From NCBI GenBank assembly GCA_020404895.1, contig JADBWK010000090.1, forward strand, positions 1-64,000: 64,000 nucleotides of DNA. The letters run 5' to 3'. Origin of the DNA: Pseudanabaena sp. M085S1SP2A07QC (lineage in GTDB: Bacteria; Cyanobacteriota; Cyanobacteriia; Pseudanabaenales; Pseudanabaenaceae). This document shows positions 31,401 to 42,732 of this stretch, piece by piece. The notes beneath the pieces are model-generated. The model was not told where the DNA came from and ran no database searches. It worked only from the letters and a program-made list of their open reading frames with translations. Numbering within the stretch: the stretch's first letter is position 1; every line of letters begins with the position of its first letter. A program made the translations under genes and the position numbers.

Positions 31401-31889
31401 ATGACCGTTTTTGAAGGTAGTTTTACTAACACAGATAGTTTGCGCTTTGCGATCGTGGTAGCGAGGTTTAATGACCTGATCGTCGGTAAGCTCCTCCAAG
31501 GATGTCAAGATTCATTGCTTCGCCATGGGGTGGATGTTTCGGAAACTGGCAGCCAAGTTGATTATGCTTGGGTTCCTGGAAGTCTCGAAATCTCGATGGT
31601 CGCAAAAGAATTAGCAACCTCGGGACGTTATGACGCAATCATTTGCCTAGGAGCTGTCATTCGTGGGGATACGCCTCATTTTGACTATGTGGCTAATGAG
31701 GTTTCTAAAGGTGTATCTGCAACCTCTTTTCAGACTGGTGTACCGATTATTTTTGGTGTATTGACCACTGACACAATGCAGCAAGCTCTAGAACGCGCTG
31801 GCATTAAAGGTAATAAGGGTTGGGAGTTTGGCATGGGTGCGATCGAAATGGCTAATCTCATGCGCCAAATTCGCTCGAAATCTGTTTAA
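31401..31889 (+). CDS. ribH: 6,7-dimethyl-8-ribityllumazine synthase
   Basis: [25 protein letters not shown]...[11 protein letters not shown]. Confidence 0.97.
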   Translation: MTVFEGSFTNTDSLRFAIVVARFNDLIVGKLLQGCQDSLLRHGVDVSETGSQVDYAWVPGSLEISMVAKELATSGRYDAIICLGAVIRGDTPHFDYVANEVSKGVSATSFQTGVPIIFGVLTTDTMQQALERAGIKGNKGWEFGMGAIEMANLMRQIRSKSV

Positions 31890-31912
31890 ACAAGCGAGCT
31901 TTGCTCGCTTAT

Positions 31913-32356
31913 TTAAACTATAAATCCTGCACTTTGTCCTTGGGATGCTTGCCAACTGCGGGCATCGTAATATAAATCTTCTAAACAAATACTATAAAGA
32001 GCATCCTTAAGCTTCCGATCAAGTCTTTGCCAAAGCGCAAATGTTACCCAATCAGAGGCAAGTTTTTCCTGTGGCTTTAGTCTGGGCAAGGGATAAGTAT
32101 CTTCGCCCACTGCTGACAAAATTTCGCCCAGAGAGATATCTTTAGGCGATCGCTTTAGCTTATATCCCCCCTGAACACCACGCACTGACTCGACTAAATC
32201 CGCTTGGCGCAGGGCAATTAAAATTTTTTCTAAATATGGCGCAGGAATTGATTGGCGATCGCTAATTTCACGAACTGATACAGGTTTACGTTTTGCCCAA
32301 ACCACCAGATCGAGCATCGCCTTCACACTGTAATGACCTTTTCTGGTTAGTTTCAT
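31913..32356 (-). CDS. Rrf2-family transcriptional regulator
   Basis: MKLTRKGHYSVKAMLDLVVWAKRKPVSVREISDRQSIPAPYLEKIL; no Cys in the usual Fe-S region. Confidence 0.92.
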   Translation of the reverse strand: MKLTRKGHYSVKAMLDLVVWAKRKPVSVREISDRQSIPAPYLEKILIALRQADLVESVRGVQGGYKLKRSPKDISLGEILSAVGEDTYPLPRLKPQEKLASDWVTFALWQRLDRKLKDALYSICLEDLYYDARSWQASQGQSAGFIV

Positions 32357-32413
32357 CGGCTTGCTTATCAGAACATGCTGCTTCGCAGCATGTTCTGATT
32401 TTTTCTGGCTTTT

Positions 32414-32575
32414 TTAAGTTTGCGAAAATTCTTGAATAACCGAAGACAAATCGACAGGAGCGGGCAACATTTCACCGCCGCGCCAATCTAGTACTTGTAC
32501 CAAAATCAAATAGCCCACACCCAAAATTACGGCGACAACGCCTGTCAAAACTGATATCCATTGTGATCGCTGCAT
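32414..32575 (-). CDS. small single-TM protein (53 aa), missing from the ORF track
   Basis: MQRSQWISVLTGVVAVILGVGYLILVQVLDWRGGEMLPAPVDLSSVIQEFSQT translated by hand. Confidence 0.75.
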   Translation of the reverse strand: MQRSQWISVLTGVVAVILGVGYLILVQVLDWRGGEMLPAPVDLSSVIQEFSQT

Positions 32576-32929
32576 AAGTTAAGTCTAAATGAAAAATTTA
32601 AGTAAATCGATGAATTAGAAAAAATATCCTAACTAACTGCTATTATCCCTCTTGAAATATCTTTAATCATTGATATTTAAGTAAAACCTGATTTAGGTAA
32701 AACCTACAGTAATTTGCCTTAATCAATTACAGATTGCCTGACAAAGTCCTGCATGGTAGAACTTTCTCAGGCAATCTGTGAGTTTAGTGAATCCGCAAAG
32801 TGCTGTATATCAAGTAAAGCTCTATTTTGATAGGAACAAACTTTTTCAATTCTTCGTCCTAAAACTTGAACATAAAGACACAGACTTTTTTAAGTCATGT
32901 GCAGATTTAAGTCCAGTAGGAGCAAGTAA

Positions 32930-33592
32930 TTGATGAGTTATAGCCTATCTTGGTCAACCAGCATCGGAGGGTACGCGCCCTCCAACTCCGTGTCCGTTGA
33001 TAAGCTCCCCATCGTTGAATTGGTACAACTGTGCCAAACTGAAGCGCAAACCAGCAGGTCTGCGTTTGCAGAACTCATGCGACGTAATCAATCCTATGTC
33101 GATCAAGTTTTGTATAAACTTGCTCCTGACTGGCAAGATCGTGCTGATCTTGCTCAAGAAGTCTGGTTGCGCGTATATCGTAATATCAAGCGCTTGCAAG
33201 AACCTGAAAAGTTTCGTGGTTGGCTGAGTAGAATTGCTACCAACTTGTTTTATGACGAATTGCGTAAGCGTAAGCGTGTTGGTAGCTCAGTTTCTCTCGA
33301 CGCACCATTTATGTCTGGCGATGGTGATGAAATGACTTGGGACTTGCCTAGCGCGGCTCCTAGTCCTATAGACAATATGTCTACGCAAGAGTTTTATGAA
33401 CAACTTCGTAAGGCTATTCAAGATTTACCTTCTAGCTTCCGCGAAACCATCGTTTTAAGGGAAATCCAAGGTTTGTCCTATGAGGAGATTTCTGAATTAA
33501 CAGGTGTATCGCTTGGTACAGTAAAGTCACGTATAGCTAGAGCAAGATTGAAACTACAAGCGCAACTACAACCCTATTTGTCAAATATGTAA
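32930..33592 (+). CDS. sigG: group-3 sigma-70 family sigma factor (SigG-like)
   Basis: DLAQEVWLRVYRNIKRLQ...YEEISELTGVSLGTVKSRIARARLKL. Confidence 0.88.
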   Translation: MMSYSLSWSTSIGGYAPSNSVSVDKLPIVELVQLCQTEAQTSRSAFAELMRRNQSYVDQVLYKLAPDWQDRADLAQEVWLRVYRNIKRLQEPEKFRGWLSRIATNLFYDELRKRKRVGSSVSLDAPFMSGDGDEMTWDLPSAAPSPIDNMSTQEFYEQLRKAIQDLPSSFRETIVLREIQGLSYEEISELTGVSLGTVKSRIARARLKLQAQLQPYLSNM

Positions 33593-33611
33593 CGAGGGGT
33601 GTATTTAAGTT

Positions 33612-34106
33612 ATGAGTGCTAACCAAATTTTTAATAGTTCTATGATTATCCCAGAGGAGCGCTTTGAGTTACTAAGTGCGTATATAGATGGCGAAGTAAC
33701 TGAAGCTGAAGAACAACTTGTCGAACAGTGGTTGTCCGATGATGTTGATTTCCGTCGCCTCTATCAACAACAACTAAAGCTACGTCAATCGCTAATTGAT
33801 CTCCCAGTACCTGTAGCCGCACATTCATCGGTCAAAACAGAGACAGATGTGATGATTAATCGTGTCCTTGCTGAGATTGACAAGCGATCGCAGCGTCGTA
33901 AATGGAAATTAGCGGGTATTGGTATATCTGTTGCCGCTGTAATTGGAGTATTCGGCTCGATGTTCACATTCAACTCTAGCCCTCAATTCAGCCCAGTGGC
34001 AAACAGCATCAAGTCTCCTGCTCCTACCCAAGTAAAACCAGAACCAATCTTAATTGCTATGGAAGAGCCATTGGTTCCTTTACCCAAGTCGATGAGTTCT
34101 AAATAA
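33612..34106 (+). CDS. putative anti-sigma factor, single TM
   Basis: 20 bp after the sigma gene; FELLSAYIDGEVTEAEEQLVEQWL domain plus one TM. Confidence 0.8.
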   Translation: MSANQIFNSSMIIPEERFELLSAYIDGEVTEAEEQLVEQWLSDDVDFRRLYQQQLKLRQSLIDLPVPVAAHSSVKTETDVMINRVLAEIDKRSQRRKWKLAGIGISVAAVIGVFGSMFTFNSSPQFSPVANSIKSPAPTQVKPEPILIAMEEPLVPLPKSMSSK

Positions 34107-34107
34107 A

Positions 34108-34164
34108 AACGAAAAAAATGATTACGGAGGGCATAGCCCTCCGTAATCATTTTTTTCGTTTTAT
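34108..34164. terminator. hairpin AAAACGAAAAAAATGATTACGGAGGGCATAGCCCTCCGTAATCATTTTTTTCGTTTT
   Basis: perfect inverted repeat. Confidence 0.75.
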
Positions 34165-34290
34165 TATTGTGAGGGGACTTATTTGTGTCGCCTCTTTTTT
34201 TGCTTGACTGACCAATGACTCGTAAAATGAAAGCAAGCCTAAAGGTATGGGCATTTCAGTATTTAGAGCATTTACTCAGAGCATTTTTAG

Positions 34291-35934
<1,644 letters not shown>

Positions 35935-35937
<3 letters not shown>

Positions 35938-35976
35938 AATAAAGGCGCACCCTAAGGGTGCGCCTTTATTTTATCG
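35935..35976. terminator. hairpin ATAAAATAAAGGCGCACCCTAAGGGTGCGCCTTTATTTTAT between convergent pgm and mobA
   Basis: perfect inverted repeat. Confidence 0.75.
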
Positions 35977-36616
35977 AGTAAAAATCATCTGGAGTATTGC
36001 AATTAAACAGCATCGCAAAAGGGGGATTTTCTATCTCAATAACTTCTTGAGTACTTAACCATTTTTGAAACGATCGCCCACCAATATTGATAAATTCTTT
36101 AAGAGAATCTTGACATTGCCAACGATAGAAACCACATAGAGGTTCCCATTGCTTTTGCGAATTCGCATCTACATATCGCGGTAAATAAGCGATCGCAGTT
36201 TCAGGTAAACTCGCTAACTGACTAGCCCAAATCTGGAGAATATCACCTTGCAGATTTGGCAAATCGCAGGCAAGCAACAAGATCCAATCGACAGGACTTG
36301 CGATCTCCCTAATTCCTTGCCAAAAGCCAACTAATGCTCCATCAAATTGTTGATCTAAAACTAGATAACAATGCGGTAAATTTTGGGCGATCGCTTCTTG
36401 ATATTGTTTCTGACTTCGCGCCACTACATACACTGAATCAGCCACTCCTAAAGCAGTTTGACAGGTTCTTAATAATAGAGTTTCACCATTAATTTCTAAT
36501 AAAGCCTTATCTCTTCCCATCCTTGAGCTTTTTCCGCCCGAAAGTGCGATACCCAAAAGAGAGTTGCGGTGCGGAGCGCCGCAACTCTCTTTTGGGCTTT
36601 GGGTTTTCCCTAACAT
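35966..36616 (-). CDS. mobA: molybdenum cofactor guanylyltransferase
   Basis: GIALSGGKSSRMGRDKALLEINGETLL. Confidence 0.92.
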   Translation of the reverse strand: MLGKTQSPKESCGAPHRNSLLGIALSGGKSSRMGRDKALLEINGETLLLRTCQTALGVADSVYVVARSQKQYQEAIAQNLPHCYLVLDQQFDGALVGFWQGIREIASPVDWILLLACDLPNLQGDILQIWASQLASLPETAIAYLPRYVDANSQKQWEPLCGFYRWQCQDSLKEFINIGGRSFQKWLSTQEVIEIENPPFAMLFNCNTPDDFYSIK

Positions 36617-36618
36617 AA

Positions 36619-37554
36619 TTAGCTACAGCTATAGATGAATTTGAGAATCTCTCGGGCAGTAATTTCGGGGCGTTCCAAATGAGGAACGTGACCGCTATTA
36701 TCAATCCAAACAAGCTTATTATTAGGAATGATTGATTGGAACTTAGCTGCATCTTTTGTGCCGAGAATGCGATCGCGATCGCCCCAAAGAATTAAGGTTT
36801 CCTGTGTCAAATGTGCTAATTGCTTCGCAAAGGAACCATAGCCACCGCTTTTAGTAAACGCAATCAGAGAATCGCTCCAGCGTGGCATAGCCAAATGGAG
36901 CGACGCGCAAACTTCGGCATCGGGCGTGACAAATCTAGAATCAGCATAAGCCTTGAGACTAACTTCACGGCGGACTTTGGGGCTTCGCAAAAAATCTGTT
37001 GCCATACGATCTAATGGTGGTACAAGAAATTTACCAGCAGCAGTTCCTTTCCTCATTCCTGCACTACCAATGAGAATCAATTTTTTCACTACATCAGGAT
37101 AGGTAAGCGCAAAGTCGATCGCAGCTGCACCGCCCATTGATGCTCCAACTAAAATAATTGGTTTAGCGATCGCCGTTTTCCAAAAATAGTATAGATGCTC
37201 TTTGATCAAGTCTGGGCTAACTTGGCTATCTGCAAGACGCTCAGTTAAACCGAATCCAAACAAATCCAAAGCCCATGTTTGGCGTGAAGTCGCTAGTTTT
37301 GGGATTAGCCGTCGAAACTCTAATAGAGAGCTATCAAAACCATGCAGGAGCAAAATCGGTATGTCTTGCTCATCTTTACTCATACCATCGCAGACATAGC
37401 TCGTCAAAATCACTTCACTAGTGAAAGACGTTGAGACAAGACAAAATTGAATATTATCAACAAGAGCGATCGAGGTTGCTTCTGTGAGTTGCGATCGCAG
37501 TTGGGTAACTTCAGGCGGTAAGTTCGACATTAGATCGTGTTCAGGTTTCATCAC
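36619..37554 (-). CDS. alpha/beta hydrolase
   Basis: ILLLHGFDSSLLEFRRL, LVGASMGGAAAIDFAL, GHVPHLERP. Confidence 0.93.
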   Translation of the reverse strand: MMKPEHDLMSNLPPEVTQLRSQLTEATSIALVDNIQFCLVSTSFTSEVILTSYVCDGMSKDEQDIPILLLHGFDSSLLEFRRLIPKLATSRQTWALDLFGFGLTERLADSQVSPDLIKEHLYYFWKTAIAKPIILVGASMGGAAAIDFALTYPDVVKKLILIGSAGMRKGTAAGKFLVPPLDRMATDFLRSPKVRREVSLKAYADSRFVTPDAEVCASLHLAMPRWSDSLIAFTKSGGYGSFAKQLAHLTQETLILWGDRDRILGTKDAAKFQSIIPNNKLVWIDNSGHVPHLERPEITAREILKFIYSCS

Positions 37555-38410
37555 TACTCATTTTATTGATTCCATCTATTCCCTCGCTTGCAGGAAATCG
37601 GGAATCTGTATCTAATTCTGTATTTTTTCGTTTTAACTTGTGTAGACGCATTTTTACAAGAGTTGCCCCCGTAATCGTGGCATAAAAAGGAGTAAATCCT
37701 AAAAAGAACAATAGAATCCCATATAAACTACCCCGACCTCGAAAAATAGCGATAATGGCGATCGCCATGAATGTTACTAGAACAATATTAACTATCAGCC
37801 ATAAAATAGCTCTCCCTTTCAAGATCTGAGGATTAGAGAATTTTGGGTGCTGACTATTCCATAGAACTAGCCATTGTAAGACTCCTAGGATGATTCCCGA
37901 CAAAACTAGCCATAAAGAATTTACGGCTAATAGTGGAATGCGATCAATAATGTTGCTTTCGGCAAAAGAACCATCTGAATTAAGCACAAAACCAAATTGG
38001 GCTGTATAGGCTAAGCTTGTAGCCGCAAAAACAATCCAAGTCCAACCAAATGTACTAGCTAAAATCCACCAGACTGAAGATTTAAAGAATCGCCGCAAAA
38101 CCAGATATTGCATTAAGCCCACAAATGCGCCTACTACAATCGCTCCACTGACAATGCCCGTTGATACAGGACAGTTCAGACTGCCGAAACCCGTATCGCA
38201 AATGCGGAGATCCATTAGACGATCGCTTAGGTAATGAACTCCCGCTAAACAAGCAGCAATCCCAAATATAATACCGATCGCAGCACCAGCTAGCGTAGTC
38301 AGTACCCATCGCCACCATAGACCGACAGCAGATAAAGTGCGTTGTTTTTGCATTGTGTATTTCAATCCCGCATTGCCTGCGCTCGAAGTATTCGAGTTCG
38401 AGCACAGCAT
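37541..38410 (-). CDS. multi-pass membrane protein of unknown function
   Basis: several hydrophobic segments; overlaps the hydrolase start by 14 bp. Confidence 0.65.
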   Translation of the reverse strand: MLCSNSNTSSAGNAGLKYTMQKQRTLSAVGLWWRWVLTTLAGAAIGIIFGIAACLAGVHYLSDRLMDLRICDTGFGSLNCPVSTGIVSGAIVVGAFVGLMQYLVLRRFFKSSVWWILASTFGWTWIVFAATSLAYTAQFGFVLNSDGSFAESNIIDRIPLLAVNSLWLVLSGIILGVLQWLVLWNSQHPKFSNPQILKGRAILWLIVNIVLVTFMAIAIIAIFRGRGSLYGILLFFLGFTPFYATITGATLVKMRLHKLKRKNTELDTDSRFPASEGIDGINKMSSDET

Positions 38411-38417
38411 TAAATTT

Positions 38418-39932
38418 CTAGATTAGCTCTTCTGTAACAATCCTACGCAAAATATCTGCGACTGTAGCAGCCATTCTCGCATCAATTTCTAGAGCTTCGC
38501 GCACAGGATCTTTAAGATTAAGGACAGCCCGTAAAGTCATATTCACTGATCGCACCTTTGGTAAGGGCAAATCATGGGACTTGGCAAGGAGATCGATAAA
38601 CTGGATACAAGCGGTGTAGGTCAGCTCAGTTTGTTTACGTTGATCACTGTATCCAAAACCCATCTTGGAGAACACTACAGGTTTGTCAATAAAATATGAT
38701 AAACCTAGAGCCATGATCGCCGCATCTATATACCTCGCTGTGTCTTGTCCCATCGCATTAATCAAAGTACTTAAACTATGCCACTGAGCAGGCAATCGGT
38801 TGGCAGGAGCTAGATGACGATGCCATGCGATTTGCGAAACAACTCTTGTCAAGTCGTAGGCGGAAATTAAATTGTCTCCACGATGTGGATCTTTGACTCC
38901 ACTGATAACATTTGCACCAGTAACATCACGTAAAATTGGCTGCTCAATGTAAGGGGCTTCGCCGTAACGTCCTTGAAAAGTTAGCTTTTGATTACCTGTA
39001 ATTTTTTTGAGCCAATCCTGTAAAGCTAAAGGCGTAGTAAATTGCTTGAACATTGCCGACAATCCATTGGAGGTCATGCCATTCGTTTCTTCGTAAGCAC
39101 AGATCCGCTGAGCCATTTCGGCAAATGTACGAGATGTTTTGCTTCCTTTTGGATCGAAGATTCCACAATTAGCGATCGCTTGATTGGGTTGTACTTGATT
39201 GGCTTGGCAAATAGTATAGAGCAATGGCAATATTTTGGTGGAACTCCAAAACTGGACATTACTTAGAGCATTTCGTCCAATCCAACGGGCTAACATTTGT
39301 CCATTAACCACGCTGCCAATGCAGATACAAGCCTCTTGAATACTGCTATGGAGAAATTCTAAGCCAATGTTTTCAATATTGGGAATTGTCCCGAGCACTG
39401 GATAAGGACGAAATCGTACCCGCACCTGACTACCAGATAACATGGCAACTTCACCATAGGAAACTACATTTACTCCATCTGGCAAACTAGCAAGGCGATC
39501 GGCATAGGCGGGAATATGATTCAACAATGGCGATGGCGCAAAATTGCGATTTGGCAAACCTTTTTTGGAACCTGCAATACTGCCATTGACCCCACGATCA
39601 AGGAAGCCAAGATAATTAGAGTCGGCTTGCCCCATATTTACGAAAATCCGCTGCGCGTTAGTAAATTTTGGGAATAAGCGATCGCCTTCGCCGATAATTT
39701 TGAGTAAATGTCTAACTACCGCAGGAATTTGTAAGAGGTTATTTGTAAGAGCTTGCGAGTTAGCATCCAAAATCGTATCAATACTAAGGGCATTAGCAAA
39801 CTGCACAAAAGCAGCTTCCGATAATCTGCCATAGATGCCATCCACTTCACCGTCATATAGCCCTAACTGCTGCAAATAAGTCTGTGCTTTGGTTAGTTCC
39901 TCAAACGAAAGTTTTACCCCTACGACTGCCAT
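38418..39932 (-). CDS. serine hydrolase (PBP/beta-lactamase-like) with N-terminal peptidoglycan-binding-like domain
   Basis: LGLYDGEVDGIYGRLSEAAFVQF; SSTK (SxxK) in FWSSTKILPLL. Confidence 0.7.
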   Translation of the reverse strand: MAVVGVKLSFEELTKAQTYLQQLGLYDGEVDGIYGRLSEAAFVQFANALSIDTILDANSQALTNNLLQIPAVVRHLLKIIGEGDRLFPKFTNAQRIFVNMGQADSNYLGFLDRGVNGSIAGSKKGLPNRNFAPSPLLNHIPAYADRLASLPDGVNVVSYGEVAMLSGSQVRVRFRPYPVLGTIPNIENIGLEFLHSSIQEACICIGSVVNGQMLARWIGRNALSNVQFWSSTKILPLLYTICQANQVQPNQAIANCGIFDPKGSKTSRTFAEMAQRICAYEETNGMTSNGLSAMFKQFTTPLALQDWLKKITGNQKLTFQGRYGEAPYIEQPILRDVTGANVISGVKDPHRGDNLISAYDLTRVVSQIAWHRHLAPANRLPAQWHSLSTLINAMGQDTARYIDAAIMALGLSYFIDKPVVFSKMGFGYSDQRKQTELTYTACIQFIDLLAKSHDLPLPKVRSVNMTLRAVLNLKDPVREALEIDARMAATVADILRRIVTEELI

Positions 39933-40060
39933 GAAATTCCTCTATAAAAAAGCCTTAGTCTAATATTCTATCGACAATCTAAGCGATCGCAATGTATTCC
40001 AAATCGCACTAACCATAAAACCCCAAATTATTGCGACGGGCTTTGATAATTTTGGGTCTC

Positions 40061-40879
40061 CTACACTATTTTACCAAAATTACCCATGCCCAAATACAGT
40101 TCGGCAACTTCGGGATCGTTCAATAGATCGGAACCCTTGCCCGTAAACTCATCTTTGCCCAAATGCATCACATAACCGCGATCCGCGATCGCTAAAGCCT
40201 TACGCGCATTCTGCTCCACCAAAATGATTGATGTTCCTGTTTGATTAATTTTTTGAATCAAATTAAAAATATCCTGAACCAAAATCGGTGATAGCGCTGC
40301 TGAAGGCTCATCTAAAATCAACAATTTCGGCTCTAGCATCAGCGCCCTTCCCATCGCTAGCATTTGGCGTTCACCGCCAGATAGTGTCCCAGCCCGCTGA
40401 TTACGACGTTTAGCAAGCACAGGAAAAGTTGTATATATTTTGTCTTTAACTGCTGCTATATTTCCTTCGCGGGTATAGGCTCCCATATCAAGATTGTCAG
40501 ATACGCTTAATGATGGGAATACATTAGAAACTTGAGGCACATAGCTAATTCCTTGTCGCACGATTTGCTCAGGCTTGAGTCCGATCAGGTTGCGATCGCC
40601 AAATAATATTTCCCCCGATCGCACTGGCACTAGACCAAATATTGCTTTTGCAAAGGTCGATTTGCCAGCACCATTGGAGCCAATCACGGTGACAAGCTCA
40701 CCTTCATATACTGATAAATTCGCACCTTGTAAAATATCTACCCCATCCACATATCCTGCCACAACATTTCGGGCTTTGAGAATAAGTTGAGTGGAAATTT
40801 GGCGATCAGGACGATCAGTTGGTTCAGCAGATTGACTAGCGTTCATATTTGGGTTTATAGCCTTACTTGAAATAAGCAT
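40061..40879 (-). CDS. branched-chain amino acid/urea-type ABC transporter ATP-binding protein (LivF-like)
   Basis: GSNGAGKSTFAKAIFG, LSGGERQMLAMGRALMLEPKLLILDEPSAALSP. Confidence 0.92.
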   Translation of the reverse strand: MLISSKAINPNMNASQSAEPTDRPDRQISTQLILKARNVVAGYVDGVDILQGANLSVYEGELVTVIGSNGAGKSTFAKAIFGLVPVRSGEILFGDRNLIGLKPEQIVRQGISYVPQVSNVFPSLSVSDNLDMGAYTREGNIAAVKDKIYTTFPVLAKRRNQRAGTLSGGERQMLAMGRALMLEPKLLILDEPSAALSPILVQDIFNLIQKINQTGTSIILVEQNARKALAIADRGYVMHLGKDEFTGKGSDLLNDPEVAELYLGMGNFGKIV

Positions 40880-40925
40880 ATACAGTGCAAGGGGGTTATA
40901 GCAATGGTCAAGAAGCTTTGCATCT

Positions 40926-42236
40926 CTACATTGCGGAGATAACTACGCGAAAACCGATGTCATTGTAGCGATCGCTTTGCCAATGCCATTCACGACTTGC
41001 CGCTCGACATAGCTTCGCCTCATTGCTCCAAGAGCCGCCCTTACGCACACGCCGACTGGTATAGCCATCAAACACCCATGCCGATCCATCGGCAGGTGCA
41101 CCATTAAAATTATCGTGCCACACATCCTCGCACCATTCCCAAATACCACCATGCATTTCGTATAGTCCCCAAGGGTTTGGTACTTTCTGTCCGACTGGTT
41201 GCGATCGCTTGTTGGCATTGTCAGCAAACCATGCATACTCAGTGAGTTGTGTGGAACTATCACCAAAATGGTAAGCCGTATTAGTACCAGCACGGCAAGC
41301 ATATTCCCATTCTGATTCGCTAGGCAAACGGTAAAGATGTTGTGTTTTTGCTGCTAATTTACGACAAAAATCTTGAGCCTCAAGCCAAGAAATATTTTCC
41401 ACAGGCGCTTGTAGGTTTTCGCGAAATATGGCGGGATTCCTGCCCATAATGGCAACCCATTGCTCTTGCGTAACCACAAATTTTGCCATGTAAAAAGCAG
41501 GAACATTGACCTCAGATATTGGTGATTCATTGTCTCGCCTGCCAATTTCATTGGGTGGTGAGCCTAGGGCAAATTTGCCCGATGCGATCCGTACCATTTC
41601 CATATGGATTCCATTCCCAAAATCATCCCGAAAAGCTTTATCTCCTCTCTTAATTGGATCGCTTGGCGGTTCAGGGATTGGCGGCGATTCTGCAATGATG
41701 ATCGGGGCTGGTTGAGGTTTGAGTTTTTCTAGCAATATCGCCAAGGTAAAACCTGCGATCGCGGAACTAGTGCTAATAATTAACTGACGACGATTAATCT
41801 TTATTGGGACTTTTGCAATAGATTTCATCCATGATTGTGCGATTGGCAAGGCTTTAACCGTAGAGATTTCCGAAGTCTTTTTTGATTCTAGAGTATTAAA
41901 ATCATTAACAATTCGGCTAAATTCTTCTATATATTCATAGCCTTCCAGATATTCGCGTACCAAATAATAATTCTCTTCTTCTGTAAAAAAAGCTTGCACT
42001 TTTGGGGATAGCGTATAGTCTTGCCCGATTTCATACAGCTTTGTGGCAAGCAACCCATGGTCTAGCGCATCCTTTTCTGAAACTTGCCAGAAATAAATCA
42101 CACATAAAGGCTTGGGCGCAATTGGAATCTCTAAATTTTCTGCTAGATAAACCGACAAGGCGATCGTGCCAACTTGTCTAATACCAATGGTTTGACTTAT
42201 GCGATAACGCTTGTTGAGAATATTGTCTAAATCCAT
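40926..42236 (-). CDS. formylglycine-generating-enzyme (SUMF1) domain protein with kinase N-lobe-like N-terminus and a TM
   Basis: C-term FALGSPPNEIGRRDNESP...RLPSESEWEYACRAGT...VRKGGSW...GFRVV; N-term LNKRYRISQTIG...YYLVREYLEGYEYIEEF. Confidence 0.85.
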   Translation of the reverse strand: MDLDNILNKRYRISQTIGIRQVGTIALSVYLAENLEIPIAPKPLCVIYFWQVSEKDALDHGLLATKLYEIGQDYTLSPKVQAFFTEEENYYLVREYLEGYEYIEEFSRIVNDFNTLESKKTSEISTVKALPIAQSWMKSIAKVPIKINRRQLIISTSSAIAGFTLAILLEKLKPQPAPIIIAESPPIPEPPSDPIKRGDKAFRDDFGNGIHMEMVRIASGKFALGSPPNEIGRRDNESPISEVNVPAFYMAKFVVTQEQWVAIMGRNPAIFRENLQAPVENISWLEAQDFCRKLAAKTQHLYRLPSESEWEYACRAGTNTAYHFGDSSTQLTEYAWFADNANKRSQPVGQKVPNPWGLYEMHGGIWEWCEDVWHDNFNGAPADGSAWVFDGYTSRRVRKGGSWSNEAKLCRAASREWHWQSDRYNDIGFRVVISAM

Positions 42237-42304
42237 TGATGCCTAGGGTCGGGAATATAGCGATCGCCACTTAACATTAAAAGCCCAAAAAGCAAAATTA
42301 GTTG

Positions 42305-42388
42305 TAGTTAGCGTCAGCGTAACGCACCCTTGCGGTGATTGGATTTTGGGGTGCGTTACGCTATCGCTAAATCACCCTACGAGGGCAA
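42305..42388. repeat. dispersed inverted repeat GCGTAACGCACC...GGTGCGTTACGC
   Basis: inverted arms in the intergenic region 5' of tRNA-His; resembles common cyanobacterial interspersed repeats. Confidence 0.6.
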
Positions 42389-42502
42389 CCCAAAAGAGGG
42401 TTGCAGCGAGAAGTGCCGCAATGCTCTTTGGGGTTTTGGAGAAATTTCCAAAAGATCTTGTGTAATTGTACAAATCAGTAGTACTATAAATAACGGTTAA
42501 AT

Positions 42503-42576
42503 GGCGAGTGTAGCCAAGTGGTTAAGGCAGTGGTTTGTGGTACCACCATTCGTGGGTTCAATTCCCATCATTCGCC
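42503..42576 (+). tRNA. tRNA-His (GTG)
   Basis: G(-1)-encoded acceptor GGCGAGTG pairs with CATTCGCC; anticodon loop TTTGTGG; T-loop GGTTCAATTCC. Confidence 0.93.
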
Positions 42577-42595
42577 CTCAAATTAAAATCCAAAT

Positions 42596-42655
42596 AACAC
42601 CACAAAAAAGAAAAGAGGTCACAAAGTGACCTCTTTTCTTTTTTGGTGTTTTGAC
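42596..42655. terminator. hairpin AACACCACAAAAAAGAAAAGAGGTCACAAAGTGACCTCTTTTCTTTTTTGGTGTT
   Basis: long inverted repeat 3' of tRNA-His. Confidence 0.7.
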
Positions 42656-42732
42656 GGTAGCTCAAAGCCCTAAAATTGCGAGAGAGTTTAATCTGCTTTA
42701 GAGATTTTTTAAATAGGACGACTGAAGGTTTC

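Noticed and set aside
40061-40879. LivF-like ATPase as part of the PBP-pLGIC system
   Set aside because: Opposite strand, separated by the FGE gene and tRNA-His; the PBP domain is covalently tied to a channel. No sequence evidence links them.
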